This document shows positions 1-13,476 of a stretch of 64,000 bases of DNA, in pieces; within the stretch, counting starts at the first letter, position 1, and each line of letters begins with the position of its first letter. A program made the position numbers and the translations under genes. Source of the DNA: Pyrenochaeta sp. MPI-SDFR-AT-0127 (lineage: Eukaryota > Ascomycota > Dothideomycetes > Pleosporales > Cucurbitariaceae); the NCBI GenBank assembly GCA_020747015.1, contig JAGTJM010000014.1, positions 310,001-374,000 on the forward strand. Reading direction: 5' to 3'. The notes below the pieces were generated by a model. The model was given only the letters and a program-made list of their open reading frames with translations. It searched no databases and was not told the origin of the DNA.

Positions 1-1101
<1,101 letters not shown>

Positions 1102-2547
1102 AGTGAGAGAGGTGATGGGTTGAAGGCCGTGCAGAAGGCTTCGTCAGTACGGCGGGTTTGAAGAGTGCGTGTTGCCCGCTCGTGATTGGGGCAAGAAGTT
1201 CGCAAGAGAGTCGGCGAGGGGCGTTGGGGAGTGCTGCCCAAGTCGACAGCGGGGGACAAACAGGACCGGAAAGCTGTGCCACACTCTCACAGAATACGGA
1301 ATAATCGCACAGCTTCAACAAAGAAGCCTGGAGCGGACAACTGGCAAGGAGAAGGGAGGGACTGGGGAGTGTCGCAGTAGCTCAGTCAGGGATAAGTCCA
1401 GAAAGTGGGAACCCTGTGCACGGGCTACATGTACGGGAGGAGGGGACCACGCCGCTGGCCAGATACTCGGACATTCTCAAGAACGCCCTCGCTTCTCTGG
1501 AGAACAGACGCACAGCTGCCATTTGGCCCACGTTCAGGCCCTCAATGAGTTGCATGGTCCCCATGGGAGAGGCGTACAAGCCATCGAAGCCTTTTATGCT
1601 GGCTTACGTATGGACTTTGCGAATCATTATATTTTCCCCACTCGTGTTGCATGGGCTGAAGCAAAAGAGACTGCAAAATTCCACAACCGGTTCTGGCCGT
1701 GTTCTCCTTTCTATTCGGTTGAATTTAAAGTGCTGCCGGCCTGACACGGACGGTGTTGGTTGCTGGATCGCGTCCATACGTCCCAGGCCTGATGCCCGAG
1801 TTCGACTACCGATAGCAGCACCTCTACCGCCCAACCAGGCCAGGACAATGTAAGGGCAGTGTCACGCAGAAGCTCTCTACTTTGTACATTGCGTTGCCCT
1901 TTCAAGTGCACATATGTGGCTGCAAGACTTTCCACGTGCCACCCGCCCGCTACACAAGATGGGAATGTAGGAGATTCCCTGAATACATCCTTGACGCAAT
2001 CACACGTGACCTCAATGTAAGTATAGCACTCAACACCATTGGAACGACTCCTCACATTTATTGCTTGATCGCAGGGCAAGGTGAGACCATAATTACGTAG
2101 CACATCCACTGACTCGTATTCGACGATCATCATCCATTACACCATTATAATACAATAACATACAGATGATAGCGCGAGTACAGAGTATCCAAAACGGGCC
2201 CCAAGCCCCAAGACCCAGTCGTCTGCGATGCAAATGCAAGACTGCCGCCCAAAGAAGCAAGTTTGTGTAGCGCTGTTATCGCTAGCGGGTATAAAACAGT
2301 GGCCGCAAAGCTGTCGGCTACGAAGAATAATCTGGCTGGATATCCAGAAGTGTACAAAAAGGTTGGTAATGTGAAAATGTAGCATGCGTGTAATCGTGAC
2401 ACCAGTAAATGCGATACTCCAAAAGCGTACGCCAATTATGCCGAGAAAAATCCTCGAGGCCGAGACCAATGTGTTCAGTATGTCCATGGGTATTATTAGG
2501 TGTAGTGAGGGCGTCGAGTCCAGCGAGCGTCGTCATGGGTAGTAATA
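1102..2547. other. Intergenic region upstream of COT1
   Basis: About 1.4 kb between the COT1 start and the 3' end of the coiled-coil gene, both on the minus strand. Frames on both strands here show no family resemblance and no plausible splice chain, so I read it as promoter and 5' leader of COT1 plus the neighbour's 3' UTR. Confidence 0.5.
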
Positions 2548-5500
2548 TTATGCGGAGGCCATCAACGCCTTCACGTTCTCGCGCTCGGCGAGGATATCAG
2601 CTTGCAGTCTCCTTGTCTGCCTCATTGCCTCGTCCCTATATTCTTGTTAGCGCGCTTGTCAACTATGTGGATCAAAGAGCCATACCTTTCGAACTGCAAA
2701 TCGGCGACCTCAATCTGTGCAAAGTTCATACGTCCGACAACCTCCTCCATCTCACGATCAGCATCCCGAAGGGCCTTCTCGAGCTCTTCTACACGTTTCT
2801 CGAGCAACTCAGTCTTGGTTGCTTCCGCGAAGGTCATGGCAGGTCCGGTAGTTGTCATTTCGAGACGAGGGGATCGTTGAGCGAACACGGGCGACGTGGG
2901 CATCTTTGGTGAGAAGGCAGACGGACTAAGCAAGCCAGATTTCACACGGCGCAAGTGACTCGTATTGCTTTCCCGGATCGCTTGCACTTCACCTTCGTGC
3001 CTAGCGACGGCCTCCTCTGACGACTGTTGGGCAAGCATGACCTTATCCTCTGCCGTCTTGAGTCGTCGTTCCAGTATGATGATCTGCTCCGTTGACTTCT
3101 GCTGCTCCTTTTCTCCGCGAGTGATAGCTTCTGTTAGGCGAGCGCGTAGGTTGCCATTGGCTTGGAGCTGCTGTTCAATCTTGTTAGAGAGCTCATCCAT
3201 GCGAGTTGCCGCGGCAAATAGTTCACTGCTGAGCTTCTGCTCTTTGTTCAGGTGGTCGAGCTCAGACTTCTGTAAGGCGCGAGCCTGCTTCCGATATTGT
3301 TCGGCTTCTTTCTGAGCGTATTCACGCTCTGCTTCAGCATCGGAGATGCTACGCTTCAACAAGTCCAGGGTTCTTTCAGCTTCAGCACCAGCGGCACCTA
3401 GCGAATCACCGTCGCTCATTTCTAGTTGCTTGACACGTGCGAGTGAAAGTGCATGAGTGGTTCGGAGCTCATTGTATGCCTTGTCAAGGGAGACAGGCTC
3501 ATTTTCGATTCGAATCTCGGGTATCGTGATGTCATGTTCTCGGAGCAGATCGCGAAGTGAACCAGTCTCTTGCTGTGCCCGGTCCAGGTCCATTCGCAGT
3601 CCACCTAGGCCTTTCTCACACTGCCATTTCTGCTCAAGCGCGTCGTCAGCGCGACGTCGGAGTGAATCAACCTCTTGTCTAAGATCCCCAACTTCCTTAT
3701 GGAATGCGGTTCGACGAGGAGTCAGGTTGAGAGCAGCATCTCGTTCACCTTCCAGCTCTTTTATTCGCCTTAGGAACTCTTTCTGTTGCATCTCTTGCCT
3801 CTGTAGAAGAAGCTTTAGAGCTTTGTGAAGGGCATCACGCTGTTCTTCCAATTCTTTCACAGGGTTACTAATAGCGGGCGCATCTCTTGGTGACGCATCG
3901 CCTGATCGGTCCTTGACAGAATTCGATCGCGACAGGGAGCCGCGCTTTGAATTGAACCCAGCAGAACTTCGTGCCAAGGAATTTGATCGAGTTAAGCCTA
4001 CACGCAAGTTTGCCAGCGGAGTGTTATCTGCTTCCTCGGCTATAGATGAGAATCGGACTTGTTGCTGTGTCATTTCTTGCTGCATCCTCCGCGCATTGGC
4101 CAGCGTTTGGTTTTCATTTCGTAGGTGCTGAATCTCTTGTTGCATTCGCGTTGTCTCGTAGACAAGCCTTTCTGTGTCGGCTGCCTCGGTTTCTAGTACT
4201 TCGAGCCTGGCTCTGAGCTGGGGGACCACCTCGTCGCGTAGATTATCCGCTTCGTTGCGATGCTTCTCAAGCTCCTCACGTAGTGCTGTCAATAGATCTT
4301 CAAAGTTCTCTTTGACCTGCCTTTCTTCGGCTAGTCGTCTTTTCGCATCTTCTAATGACATGGCAAGCTCTTTGACTCGGGGCGCTTCAACAACTGAGCC
4401 AGATCGAGACTTCTCGCTAACCTGGTCTTCAAGTTGTTGGACCTGTTCTTCAAGGTCTCTACGTCGCCGGAGCTCTTCCTGCAGACGCTCTGCCATGCGC
4501 ACTTTCAACTGTGCGCGTTCTTGTTCGGCTCGTCTTCGTAATGTTTCGACTTCTTCTAATTTACTCTCTGGATCTCCAATTGGGAATCTGATAGAGCTGG
4601 TGCCTGAGTCTGAGTAGTAGTCGCTAGTCCTTCGATTGTCTGACATGGCAGTCGAGTTCTCTGCCTTCCAGCGCTCTACTTCATCTTCGAGCTCCATCTC
4701 TCTCTGGATCGAAGCAGCCAGTTCTGAGCTTACTTCGCGTAGCTCCCGCTCCAGCTCCTCTACGTGTGCATTCATCTGGGGCGACGATGACAGCAATGGC
4801 GTTCCAGGAACGTTGAAGTATGAAGAAAGGGAGTTGGCGGCGGGAATGTCGAGGTTGTTGGGTATTGTCTTGGCAGGCATGTTGGATCGCTTGTAGCGTG
4901 GGGAGTCTGCAGGGGACAAAGATTTTTCCGAAAATGTGGTAGCTGGTGACTCGGGCCCGTTCTGGGTCTTTGAAGAATTCCAGCCAAAGAATGAAGTGAA
5001 GCCGCCGGCTGGTGACTTGGGCTTGCTTTGTTGTTTTCCTCGCGAGGCGTCGTCTTCGGTACCATAGGGATAGTCGTCGATGAAGATTTCGGTCACGCCA
5101 TCCAATTTGAGCTTGAGGTCTGGCTGTCGTGAGTCGGAAGCATACATGGGCATGTTGGGCATGGTAGGAGATCGAGCGTGCCAACCCCTGCTTCCAAATG
5201 CCCTGAGTTCCTCTGTCCTACTTTGTCGTCTGGGTTGGACGCTGCTGGCCGATCGGTCATGCCGCGGAGCAGATGAGATAGTTGGGCTTCTCTTTGCGAT
5301 AGTGAGCGAGCTTTTGCGTGGTGGAAATGGATTCTGAGGTGCGATTTCCGTCAGAGGGGTCTTCCCATGGGGGTCGCTACAGTTTGGGTCAGTGTCAAGA
5401 AGGGAAGAGAAGGCGCGTTGGTGAACTAGGTGCTTACTCGTCAAGGTTTCTGGGGAGGAAGAGCGTGTCGTCACTCAACGGCGGCGTCAGTACAGGGTCA

Positions 5501-5787
5501 AGACGACGCTGGCCTTGCGAGGACGGTGAAGGACCTTTATCGGCCGCAGTGCTTGGTAGGTAGTTAGATTGGGTTGCAGAGAAGCGACCAACGACAGGTG
5601 AGTTGGCAGGTAGGGGCTTTCGTCGAACCGGCGACTGGACGGCGACAGGTGCCGGCTGAGAGGAGGTTTGCGATCGAAAGACGGCGAAGGATTGGACGGC
5701 AATGGAGGCCAGAGTCGAGGGCTTTTGACGAGAGGAGAAACGTTGGGAGGGAGAGACGCCCTCACGGGGCGCTTGGACTGCTTGCAT
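2548..5787 (-). CDS. Long coiled-coil protein of unknown function
   Basis: Three exons, 5787-5438, 5376-2686 and 2635-2548, give 1042 residues. Intron 1 (61 nt, gtaagc...ctgtag) joins NLD to DDPHGKTPL. Intron 2 (50 nt, gtatgg...aatatag, with GCTAAC branch) joins QFER to DEAMRQTRRLQADIL and replaces a read-through tail with a helical ending at ...KALMASA. Residues 1 to about 315 are S/P/R-rich and disordered, with one more ordered patch (KLKLDGVTEIFIDDYPYG) and an SFFGW motif. From about 320 to the end the protein is nearly continuous heptad coiled coil (Leu/Glu/Arg-rich), broken near 935-965 by an S/P-rich segment. No catalytic motif, membrane segment or signal peptide is visible. Architecture suggests a structural or tethering protein (cytoskeletal, spindle-pole or Golgin-like), but that is inference. 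The start at 5787 is the first ATG in the frame; a short upstream ATG near 5813 would make only a six-codon peptide. Confidence 0.82.
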
Positions 5788-6856
5788 ATTCTCGTTATCC
5801 CCCCGCAGTCGACATGGCCTTGCACAAATGAAGAGCCCAGAGATAGAGGTGGAGAGTCGCCAAAGAGGGTGGCTCGTAAAAGGGGACTTGTCTAGCGGGC
5901 CAGGCGCATGTGCGGGAGAAAGGGCACCCTAAGGCCTCTGGTGCGGATCGTAGCGACGGAATTGGTTGTGATGGAGGCGCCAGAGTGCGTAGGCTTGTCC
6001 GAGATGGGCGGTTCGCGCTGTCGAGGGGTGCGTGCCGCGCCAGGGGTTTTGGCCTGACGCTGCAGGAACACTTTTAGCCGTCCAATGAGCGCTGCCAGCC
6101 AAGCAGGAGACTCGAAGGCGAATTGAGGTTGATCGTTGAGCATCAGATGGCCCTGGTGATTCGAGGGCATGCTCGGAGGTAAATAATACTACTGTCTATA
6201 CCTGTCGCGCGCTCCGGCCGACAGCTGACGTTGACTCTGGAGATGCTCCACTGCCCTGGGCGACGGGTTTGTCATGCAGGGCAATGAAACCCTCCCGACA
6301 CCATCGCAAGCCAAAAGCGCCCGCCAGAGTCCGTCATCACGTCCATCGCAATGTGCACAAAACCGAGTCGTGCCGCCGTCGCTGGCATTATAGTTTCAAT
6401 AGCACCCGCAACGGCGGGCTTGCGGCTCATTGCGATTTGCTTCTTTGGTGTCCCCTAATGGATGGCGCAAGCAATCTTCCTCGAGCTCCCTCCCTCCTCA
6501 ACAAGGAAGCCACGCATGCTGGCAAGCAGCCAAATGGGGAAGGCGCTGGTAGGGCCAGTCCCCGAACAGAACTCCCAAGGATCGTGGCGGGATCATTGCG
6601 GGCCAGTCCAGCCTCTTTGTTATGCCCGGCCCTTGATGGCCATTTTATGAAGATTGGCAGACCCCTGAAGTGCAATCTAAATCATGGCGTTCCTGACTCG
6701 TGGCGGCAGAGGAACAACATGTGACCGACGTCAGGTCCCCTTCCTCAACCCAGCGCGGCATAACCATGGAACAGCACGTGTTATGCTCAAGGTCTCTTGG
6801 GCGCTGACAACCAATACCAAGTCGCAAAGCACCAGCTGCCGGCTTCACTCTTCACA
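5788..6856. other. Divergent intergenic region, coiled-coil gene / VPS37
   Basis: About 1.07 kb shared by two divergent genes. A 92-codon ATG frame lies on the minus strand (6170-5892); it resembles no family I recognise and does not splice obviously into the downstream gene. I treat the region as shared promoter and leader. Confidence 0.45.
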
Positions 6857-7694
6857 ATGGCATATCATTCACCACGCCACTCACAGAGCTTCTATCAATA
6901 TGACGCATCCACCCCTCCCCCACCCCCACCAAAGCCATCCGCCCATTCAAGCGGCACCGCGACACCATCACACGGCCCTCCATTGCCTCCACCTCCACCT
7001 GGTCAGCCGCAGCCATATAGCAATCTACAGGGCTCGCAGTTGCATCCCCAAAACCCAGTCCAAGGGTTACCGGACCAACTCGCTGTGCAACCGCCGGACG
7101 ATGGTTGGCTGCCTGATGTTTTGAAAGACCAAACGTTCGTCAGACGTGAAACCCACAAAACGCCCATATTGATTCATGAACAGAACCAAGGACCTCCACC
7201 ACATACTACAGACTCCTGACCTCCAAAAGGCAATAGTTAACAATCCAGACACAACACATCCTTCGCTTCCAGCTTCCGTTGCACCTCTGCAGGCCTTACT
7301 TGCACAAAATGTTGGGCTTGTGGAGTCTCTCAAGCAGCTTGAAGCACATGTTCAACATCAACGTGATAGCGTCCAGTCACGCTTGTTGTCCTTGCGAGCC
7401 CTAGAACGCCAGTGGCGCTCAAAACAGGCTGAACAGGACGAAGCACTGCGCGAATTCAGTCCCCCAGCCCTGTATCAACGACTGAGTGCCGCAGTGGGTG
7501 AGCAAGAAGCCCTGTGCCGAGGATTTGAAGAAAGTTTCCTAGAAGGGGAGGGAGTGGCGAGTGGCGACACCGTCGCTAGCGAACGGGAAGTCGCCGATTT
7601 TGTTAGACGCCTCAGAGAGGGCCGAAAGGTCGCGTACCTTCGCGCAGAGCGAAAAGAGCGATGGGATGAAGGCAGGGTTGGTGGATGGCGATGA
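6857..7694 (+). CDS. vps37: ESCRT-I subunit VPS37 (Mod(r) domain)
   Basis: Two exons, 6857-7134 and 7184-7694, give 262 residues. The 49 nt intron has an unusual GTTCGT donor and a CAG acceptor. Splicing joins WLPDVLKDQT to TKDLHHILQTPDLQ, the conserved entry to the Mod(r) domain, whereas unspliced frames stop. Residues 1-80 are Pro/Ser-rich with polyproline runs, as in fungal VPS37. The rest is a helical Mod(r) region: LLAQNVGLVESLKQLEAHV, then RLLSLRALERQWRSKQ, ending in FVRRLREGRKVAYLRAERKERW. VPS37 is part of the ESCRT-I stalk with VPS23 and VPS28 and sorts ubiquitinated cargo into multivesicular bodies. An ATG 60 nt upstream is in frame, but the ATG at 6857 follows a leader-like CTTCACA and starts with a typical MAYHSPR sequence, so it is preferred. 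Confidence 0.85.
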
Positions 7695-10338
7695 AGTATG
7701 AATGCATCTGCAAACCCAATCTCACATTTGATCAACAAGCAAATAAGCGATTGTTCCACAGAGCAGTCCACAAACCGCAGCCACATGGTACAATAAGGCC
7801 GACAGGGCTCGCCAACCGCTCGTGCTACATGGGCTTCACTTAGCGACATTATCGACGAAAACGTTCGATTACCGAGCGCCACCTTGCAAGACATAAATCG
7901 GTCTATGCTCTACGCGAGTCCCTGCACTTGATTTAGTTCATTGTGCATGCTCGAAGCTCAAAGATATCTGGGACGATCATGTACTCTCATCAGACGACAC
8001 TGGCACACTTTCTTTCCAGGAGGCGATCACGAAAACAACGACAGCAAGCAATGGGGCTACTGTATCGCAAACTTAAAACAATTGCACACAGTGTGATTAG
8101 AAAGTGAAGTTGATATGGCGAAGAAATTATGTCTGAAGCGTTAGTATGCAATGGTATCAAGTCCACAGTCCAAATTCCTTGGAGAGCACTGTAAGATCTC
8201 TAAATTATCAATAGAGAGACACACTCAGCCAGTATTAAGCTGGTAAGATCGTGCGCCTGCTGTACCATAAAGAAGATCCCTTGCTGTCATGAATTCGGGA
8301 CTCGACTCAGTTACAAGTTATGAAGATTCATCTATAGGGATTGCCATCTTTGATCTAGTCCACTTCATATACAAAAAGTTGCGGGTGCAGAAGACAGGAC
8401 CAGTAGGGAGGCTTCACAGTCAGACGAAGAAGCGTGGTAGGGCATCTTGCGGTGAAACCCTCTCAATGCGCTAAATTGTCGTTTGCGTTACGCCAAAACT
8501 CGCGTCACGTCGAACAGCTCGGCGTTGTGTTGTTGAGTCTCCCCAAAACACTGCCGCGTCATTCAATCAAGCTACTCAGCTACTAAAATATCAAGATCAC
8601 TCTACATGATCTGTGTTTGTAAGAGCAGAGTGTAGTTGCAAGATGCCTAATCTTACTAAATTCTGGTCGCATCATCGATTCATGCACTTCCAATACTGTT
8701 TCACAACCAATATTTTCGACAACTATGCGTCAACGAATTGGCATTTCGGAAGTGTCGGCTTCTACGTAATCTCTCAAACTAGAAAAGTTTCAGCTGATGT
8801 CACCTCTTCTGCGCTTGCGAATAAATCACCAATGTACTTCAAGGGTGTGGTGCTCAACGTCAACCGAAATACTCGATTGGCACTTATGAGTGATCGAATA
8901 GTTAGTTTGACCACGTGTGAGATGTGGTCCCTGACCGGACACTCGACTGGTTTGTGAACAGTTTCGCCGGGCAAGAAAGAGCTAAAGCAGAGTAAGTGGT
9001 TGCTGCAAAGACGACACTGGCCAAGAAGACGAGAGCTGCTTTGAATGTCAGAGAACGTGCCCTCAATCACTAAAGAAGCATCATAGTTGCCAGTGCCTCT
9101 TGAAGACCTACTCTCAATCATATTGCATGAATTTTTGAAGCAATATAGGAGACTATCTACGTTGATTCTGGCTATCATTTGCAGACTATCAGAAACGTCA
9201 TCGAGATGGTGGGCCGTAACGACCACAAATATTTGAGAGTACATGTGAGCTCACGGAGGAGGCTGGAAATCAGCGCACAGAGTAGTAGTAGTTAAGATGA
9301 AGAGTACCTCCACTGTGGTACGTTTCAATATCTGCTGAGTGGTTAACAAGCCGCAAGGCTGAGGCATGCGTCATGCAATCGATGAACGAGTAAGAGCAAA
9401 AACATGTGCATGCAGACACATGGTTGAGGCCATTTCTTATGCTATTGGTTGGCTCTCCTAACCATGTCTTTGGCAAGACAGGGAGACAGGGTCTGCGGGA
9501 ACGAACTTGAGATGGTTGAAAGCTAGGAACCTAGCACCTCCATGCTTCAAGCGTCACCATCCTTTACGCAACAAGTCTCTAAACCGTGCGCGATGCCAAC
9601 AAAAAATCACTCTAGTCAATGTTGGGAATTGTCGTCAGACGTTAGTAATGCAAAGGATGTTGTGAGAAATGTTGTTGTTCAGCTGACTTACAACGTAAGG
9701 TCGTCGAGGTCTGCGATCCCTGTTCACTGAACGTAACGAACACTATTTCAAAAATTCAGGGCCCCGTTCATAGAGATACGGGGTTGCAAACTGATGAGAC
9801 CAGCATTCGAAAACAGGAAGGTCATGTTTGGTTCTGCATAAGTCCTCAAAGTCAAGGATCTTGTAGAAACTGGCCAACACCAGCAGAATACTTGCAGCGA
9901 TGGACCATGTCTTGATAATCATATGTCATGCGCAGTGTGCTATCACGTCAGATGTAGTCAGTGCTTAGTGCAGCAAACATAGAAATGGTCGAGTCGTGGA
10001 GGAACTGTTGAACCATAAATGGGTCGAGGGAAATGCAGAGCAACCAGTGCATGCGTTACGCAAGGTACTCAAGAACGGATCCAATTAGCCTGTATTTCTC
10101 TGATAGATATGAGCAATTATGGGTACGAATGATGTAGCAGAGTCAAAGATACCCAACTTCTATCAAATACATCCATGCTAATGAATCAGAGAGTCTCAGG
10201 GTGTGGGTTTAGCCTTGAACCATTGTAGTTTCAAGTAGTATAATGAATTATCCGCAGAGATCTGGTATACGAACAATTTGTATACATGACACTGTAGTAC
10301 ATGCAGCTTCTAATATACATGAGCATTCCAACGGGTCG
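7695..10338. other. 2.6 kb without a supported gene
   Basis: Lies between the 3' ends of VPS37 (+) and uL10m (-). Open frames of up to 156 codons exist (for example 9244-8774 on the minus strand), but they have no recognisable motif, no partner exons and no homology I can name. I see no terminal repeats or transposase fragments. Confidence 0.5.
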
Positions 10339-11328
10339 TTACTCTGGTTTCTCTTGAGTTCCCTTCTCCTTCTCCTTCTCCTCCATATCCATTCTCCTTC
10401 CCTCGACAGTAAAGTACAAACTCTTACTCGCGCCCTCGAGTGCGCTAGTGAGGCTTCCTCCAACACCCTGCAACATATGCACAAGTTGCGCCCGCAGTCC
10501 GTCGATTCCACCGTCGATCCCACCAACCCACTGTGTCCCATCTACATCAAATACCTTGCCCTCTACCCTCGCGCCCAGCAGCATCAACTTCTGTAACCCG
10601 GATTGTACGGAAGGCTCATAGTAGTCTGGGTTCGCCTTTCGGCTTGGTGCAGGGAAATTGGGTTTCGAAGGAGCGAGGATTGAAAGGACAGTCTTGAGGT
10701 ACTGTGGTGCGACGCTGGGGAATGTAACAACGGCGAGGGGTCCAGAGAGGAGTGGTTCGAGCTCCAACTTGAGTTTTCTGTTGTTGGCTATTTCGTGGGC
10801 CCGGCTTGAAAGACCATGTGTAAAGCCTTGTTGCTCTGCAACTATGCTCGTCTGTGAATTCTGGGCGCTTGGAGCGACTGCATCCGCTTCCGGGTTGAAG
10901 AATTCCACAACTCGCAATGCGCTCGCGAAGATGTTGGTTTGAATGACCTGCATCTTGACTTCTTCTGCCAACGGCTCCTGTCCATTCTTCAGTCTCTCTG
11001 CGTCCAATTTCCGTAGCGCGATCGCCAACTCTCTTCTTATGCTCATCCATTCTACAGCTTTAACATTATTGTGCTGGAAGATCAGGATCAAGGGCGACGA
11101 CTTGAGGAGTGACTGGTACTGGCGGTGTAATTGCGTCTTGCGGACTTCCGGCGGCTTATGGGACGGTGGCTGAGTAGGTGGGTAGCGGAGAACTGGGGGC
11201 GCGAAATTTGGTGCTGATGCTGCTGCGACCGATGCGTAGGTTGCGATTGCGGGCAAGGAGAAGGATGCAGTTGAATGTGAGGTCCAGACTCGGAGAGCCC
11301 GTGGTGGTATCCGTATCCGGGGAGGCAT
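10339..11328 (-). CDS. MRPL11: Mitochondrial large-subunit ribosomal protein uL10m (54S L11)
   Basis: Single coding exon, 329 residues. The N-terminus (MPPRIRIPPRALRVW...) is Arg-rich and lacks acidic residues, as expected for a mitochondrial presequence. The core RKTQLHRQYQSLLKSSPLIL followed by FQHNNVKAVEWMSIRRELA matches the fungal uL10m family, and PLLSGPLAVVTFP and PQYLKTVLSIL fit the L10 fold. The C-terminus is Glu/Lys-rich. Start choice: an in-frame ATG at 11340 lies inside a likely 57 nt 5'-UTR intron (11386-11330: gtacgt donor, GCTAAAT branch, CTATAG acceptor) that ends one base before the ATG at 11328, so the latter is preferred. uL10m forms the base of the mitoribosome stalk. It diverges from the mitochondrial prolyl-tRNA synthetase gene. 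Confidence 0.82.
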   Translation of the reverse strand: MPPRIRIPPRALRVWTSHSTASFSLPAIATYASVAAASAPNFAPPVLRYPPTQPPSHKPPEVRKTQLHRQYQSLLKSSPLILIFQHNNVKAVEWMSIRRELAIALRKLDAERLKNGQEPLAEEVKMQVIQTNIFASALRVVEFFNPEADAVAPSAQNSQTSIVAEQQGFTHGLSSRAHEIANNRKLKLELEPLLSGPLAVVTFPSVAPQYLKTVLSILAPSKPNFPAPSRKANPDYYEPSVQSGLQKLMLLGARVEGKVFDVDGTQWVGGIDGGIDGLRAQLVHMLQGVGGSLTSALEGASKSLYFTVEGRRMDMEEKEKEKGTQEKPE

Positions 11329-11386
11329 TCTATAGACCATTTAGCATACGCTTCTCAAGAGTAATCCTGACGGGGCAACAACGTAC

Positions 11387-11626
11387 GTGGTGTGTGATTG
11401 TGGTGCAATTGAGAGAAGGAGCACTGTCTCGAAATATTTCGTTGCGGCTTTGGATTGGAAGATGGTCTGTGCTCAAACTTGACTGGCATCGTTCCCGCTG
11501 TCGCACGCCTCTCTTGCGGCCTTCAATATCTCTTCAACAATTATTTGCACATTTCTGTACTTTTTCAGAGATCCGTAATTTGCTGTCAACTCTGACTGTT
11601 GGTATCTTTAATAAGATTCGACACCA
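11387..11626. promoter_or_regulatory. Compact bidirectional promoter of two mitochondrial-translation genes
   Basis: About 240 bp separate the inferred donor of the uL10m leader intron from the prolyl-tRNA synthetase start. The segment holds an ATTGG (inverted CCAAT) near 11453 and a perfect 12 bp palindrome CGAAATATTTCG at 11430-11441. No coding frame is visible. Joint regulation is inferred from the arrangement alone. Confidence 0.55.
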
Positions 11627-13476
11627 ATGACAGCATATCTATGGAGAAGTGCAAAGCAGCCGCTCATACTAAGCTCGGGGTTACCATATTCAGCAACCAG
11701 ACATGCCCGATACCTAGCCGTAGGTCTTCTTTCCCAACTTCATTGTTCTTCTTTGTCAAACGGTAGACTGATGGCTTTAGACTGATTCAAGAAATCGGCT
11801 GTCAAAATTTTGGGCGCCAACAGGAGGTATCACGCCTCAGGATGGAGAGCAAGGTAAATATCTTGCAGCATGTCGTTTGTGCATTTTTGACATACATTAG
11901 ATAATTCACATGCTTTACTAGTCAGAGGGGGTTTTCTACGACAGGTAATTACGTTTGTCATCTTCCGACCTATGCTTTTCCTGACCACGTGCAGGCGCAT
12001 TCGGGAGTCTTTCATCTCCTGCCCCTCGGGCTTCGCGTTCAAAACAAGCTCGAAGCTCTCATAGATAAGCATATGCAATCTATCAGTGCTTCTAAAACGT
12101 CTCTGTCTTCCATTACTACGGAAGCACTATGGAAGCATTCAGGACGCTACTCAGCAAACTCAGAGCTTCTCCGTATAAATGATCGGAGAGAATCTGGATT
12201 CCTACTATCACCAACCCATGAAGAAGAAATTACTTCCCTAGTCGCTGGTATGGTGCACTCATACAAGGATCTGCCTCTACGATTATACCAGATAGGCCGA
12301 AAGTATCGCGATGAACGACGACCAAGGCAAGGCTTGCTTCGAGCGAAAGAGTTCATGATGAAGGATCTATACACCTTCGATTATTCCCAAAACACCGCAC
12401 TGAACACATATGACTCAGTCCGGCAAGCCTACAATAACCTCTTTGATGAGCTCAATTTGCCATATCTTGTCGCAGAAGCGGACTCTGGCAACATGGGCGG
12501 TAAACTCTCCCATGAGTATCATTTTGTGTCTCCAAAAGGCGAAGACAATGTCTGGTCGTGCGATTCATGCAAGTACGTTGCAAACGAGGAGCTTGTAGAG
12601 AAAAAGACAGATGCCCCGGATCCAAGTGGAAAAGATCCTATCGTTTTCACAGGTATAAGTGCAGATCACACCACCGCAATCAGGATCTATATCCCGCGGC
12701 CAGAGTCCATGGGAACCGACGAGAGTCCTTCTTGGAATCAAATATCCGCATTCGTGAACCTGCACGCTGTTAAGAAAGCGCTTCCAGAAGACGTGGAGGT
12801 CGAAAGTGGCATCGAGAATTTTACTTTATCCAAGCTCCTGCCTCAAGTCAAGCAGACCATAGACCTTTATGACTACACAATACCAGAATCACCCTCAACT
12901 TCATTAGACCTTACAGTCACCAAGCCAGGTGATTCATGCCCCCGCTGCGACTCTGGCCATCTCGATGTACAGAAGGCTATCGAAGTAGGCCACACCTTCC
13001 ATCTTGGTACTCGCTACAGTGAGCCACTCAACGCACTCATTGCTGTTCCCGACAAAAGCACTAGAGAGCCAATGCAAATGGGCTGCCATGGTATTGGAGT
13101 ATCGCGCATTATTGGCGCAGTAGCCTCCCTGTTGTCCGATGAAAAAGGATTGAATTGGCCAAGAGTCATCGCGCCGTACGAAGCTGTAATTCTCACCACT
13201 CCACAGACCAATGACGATGATGCAAAGGAAGTGTATGATACGTTGCAAAATGAAGCGAAGGGTTTGGATTTGGTGCTCGATGACCGGCCTATTAAGAGCC
13301 TAGGCTGGAAGCTGAGGGATGCAGATTTGATTGGGTATCCTGTTATCGTTGTCTTGGGACGAGGCTGGAAGGATGAAAGGGAAGTAGAAGTCCAATGTCG
13401 GAGACTGGGTGTTAGGAAAGACGTACAGTTGAATGACCTGGGGAGTGAGGTGCTGGGATTGCTGCAAAGGCTATAG
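11627..13476 (+). CDS. AIM10: Mitochondrial prolyl-tRNA synthetase (AIM10-type, bacterial form)
   Basis: Four exons, 11627-11719, 11781-11853, 11901-11944 and 11995-13476, give 563 residues. Each junction restores family sequence: RHARYLA/TDSRNRLSKFWAP, DGEQ/DNSHALLVRGGFLRQ, then AHSGVFHLLPLGLRV. The first 31 residues are basic and presequence-like. Class II features are present: the TxE-type SPTHEEE (142-148), motif 2 KYRDERRPRQGLLRAKEF (173-190) and motif 3 GCHGIGVSR (433-441), followed by a C-terminal anticodon-binding domain (SLGWKLRDADLIGYPVIVVLG). CDSC (259-262) and CPRC (385-388) flank an insertion between motifs 2 and 3, as in bacterial-type ProRS. It charges mitochondrial tRNA-Pro. 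The gene converges with RAD10, leaving 144 bp between stop codons. Confidence 0.92.

Noticed and set aside
1169..1744. 191-codon frame upstream of COT1
   Set aside because: Lies in the probable COT1 promoter and leader, overlaps several other frames and has no protein-like blocks.
5892..6170. 92-codon minus-strand ATG frame upstream of the coiled-coil gene
   Set aside because: Does not splice in frame to the downstream gene with good signals and matches no family; more likely leader or promoter DNA.
8774..9244. 156-codon minus-strand ATG frame in the 2.6 kb gap
   Set aside because: No recognisable domain or conserved pattern and no promoter-like context; kept only as a note.
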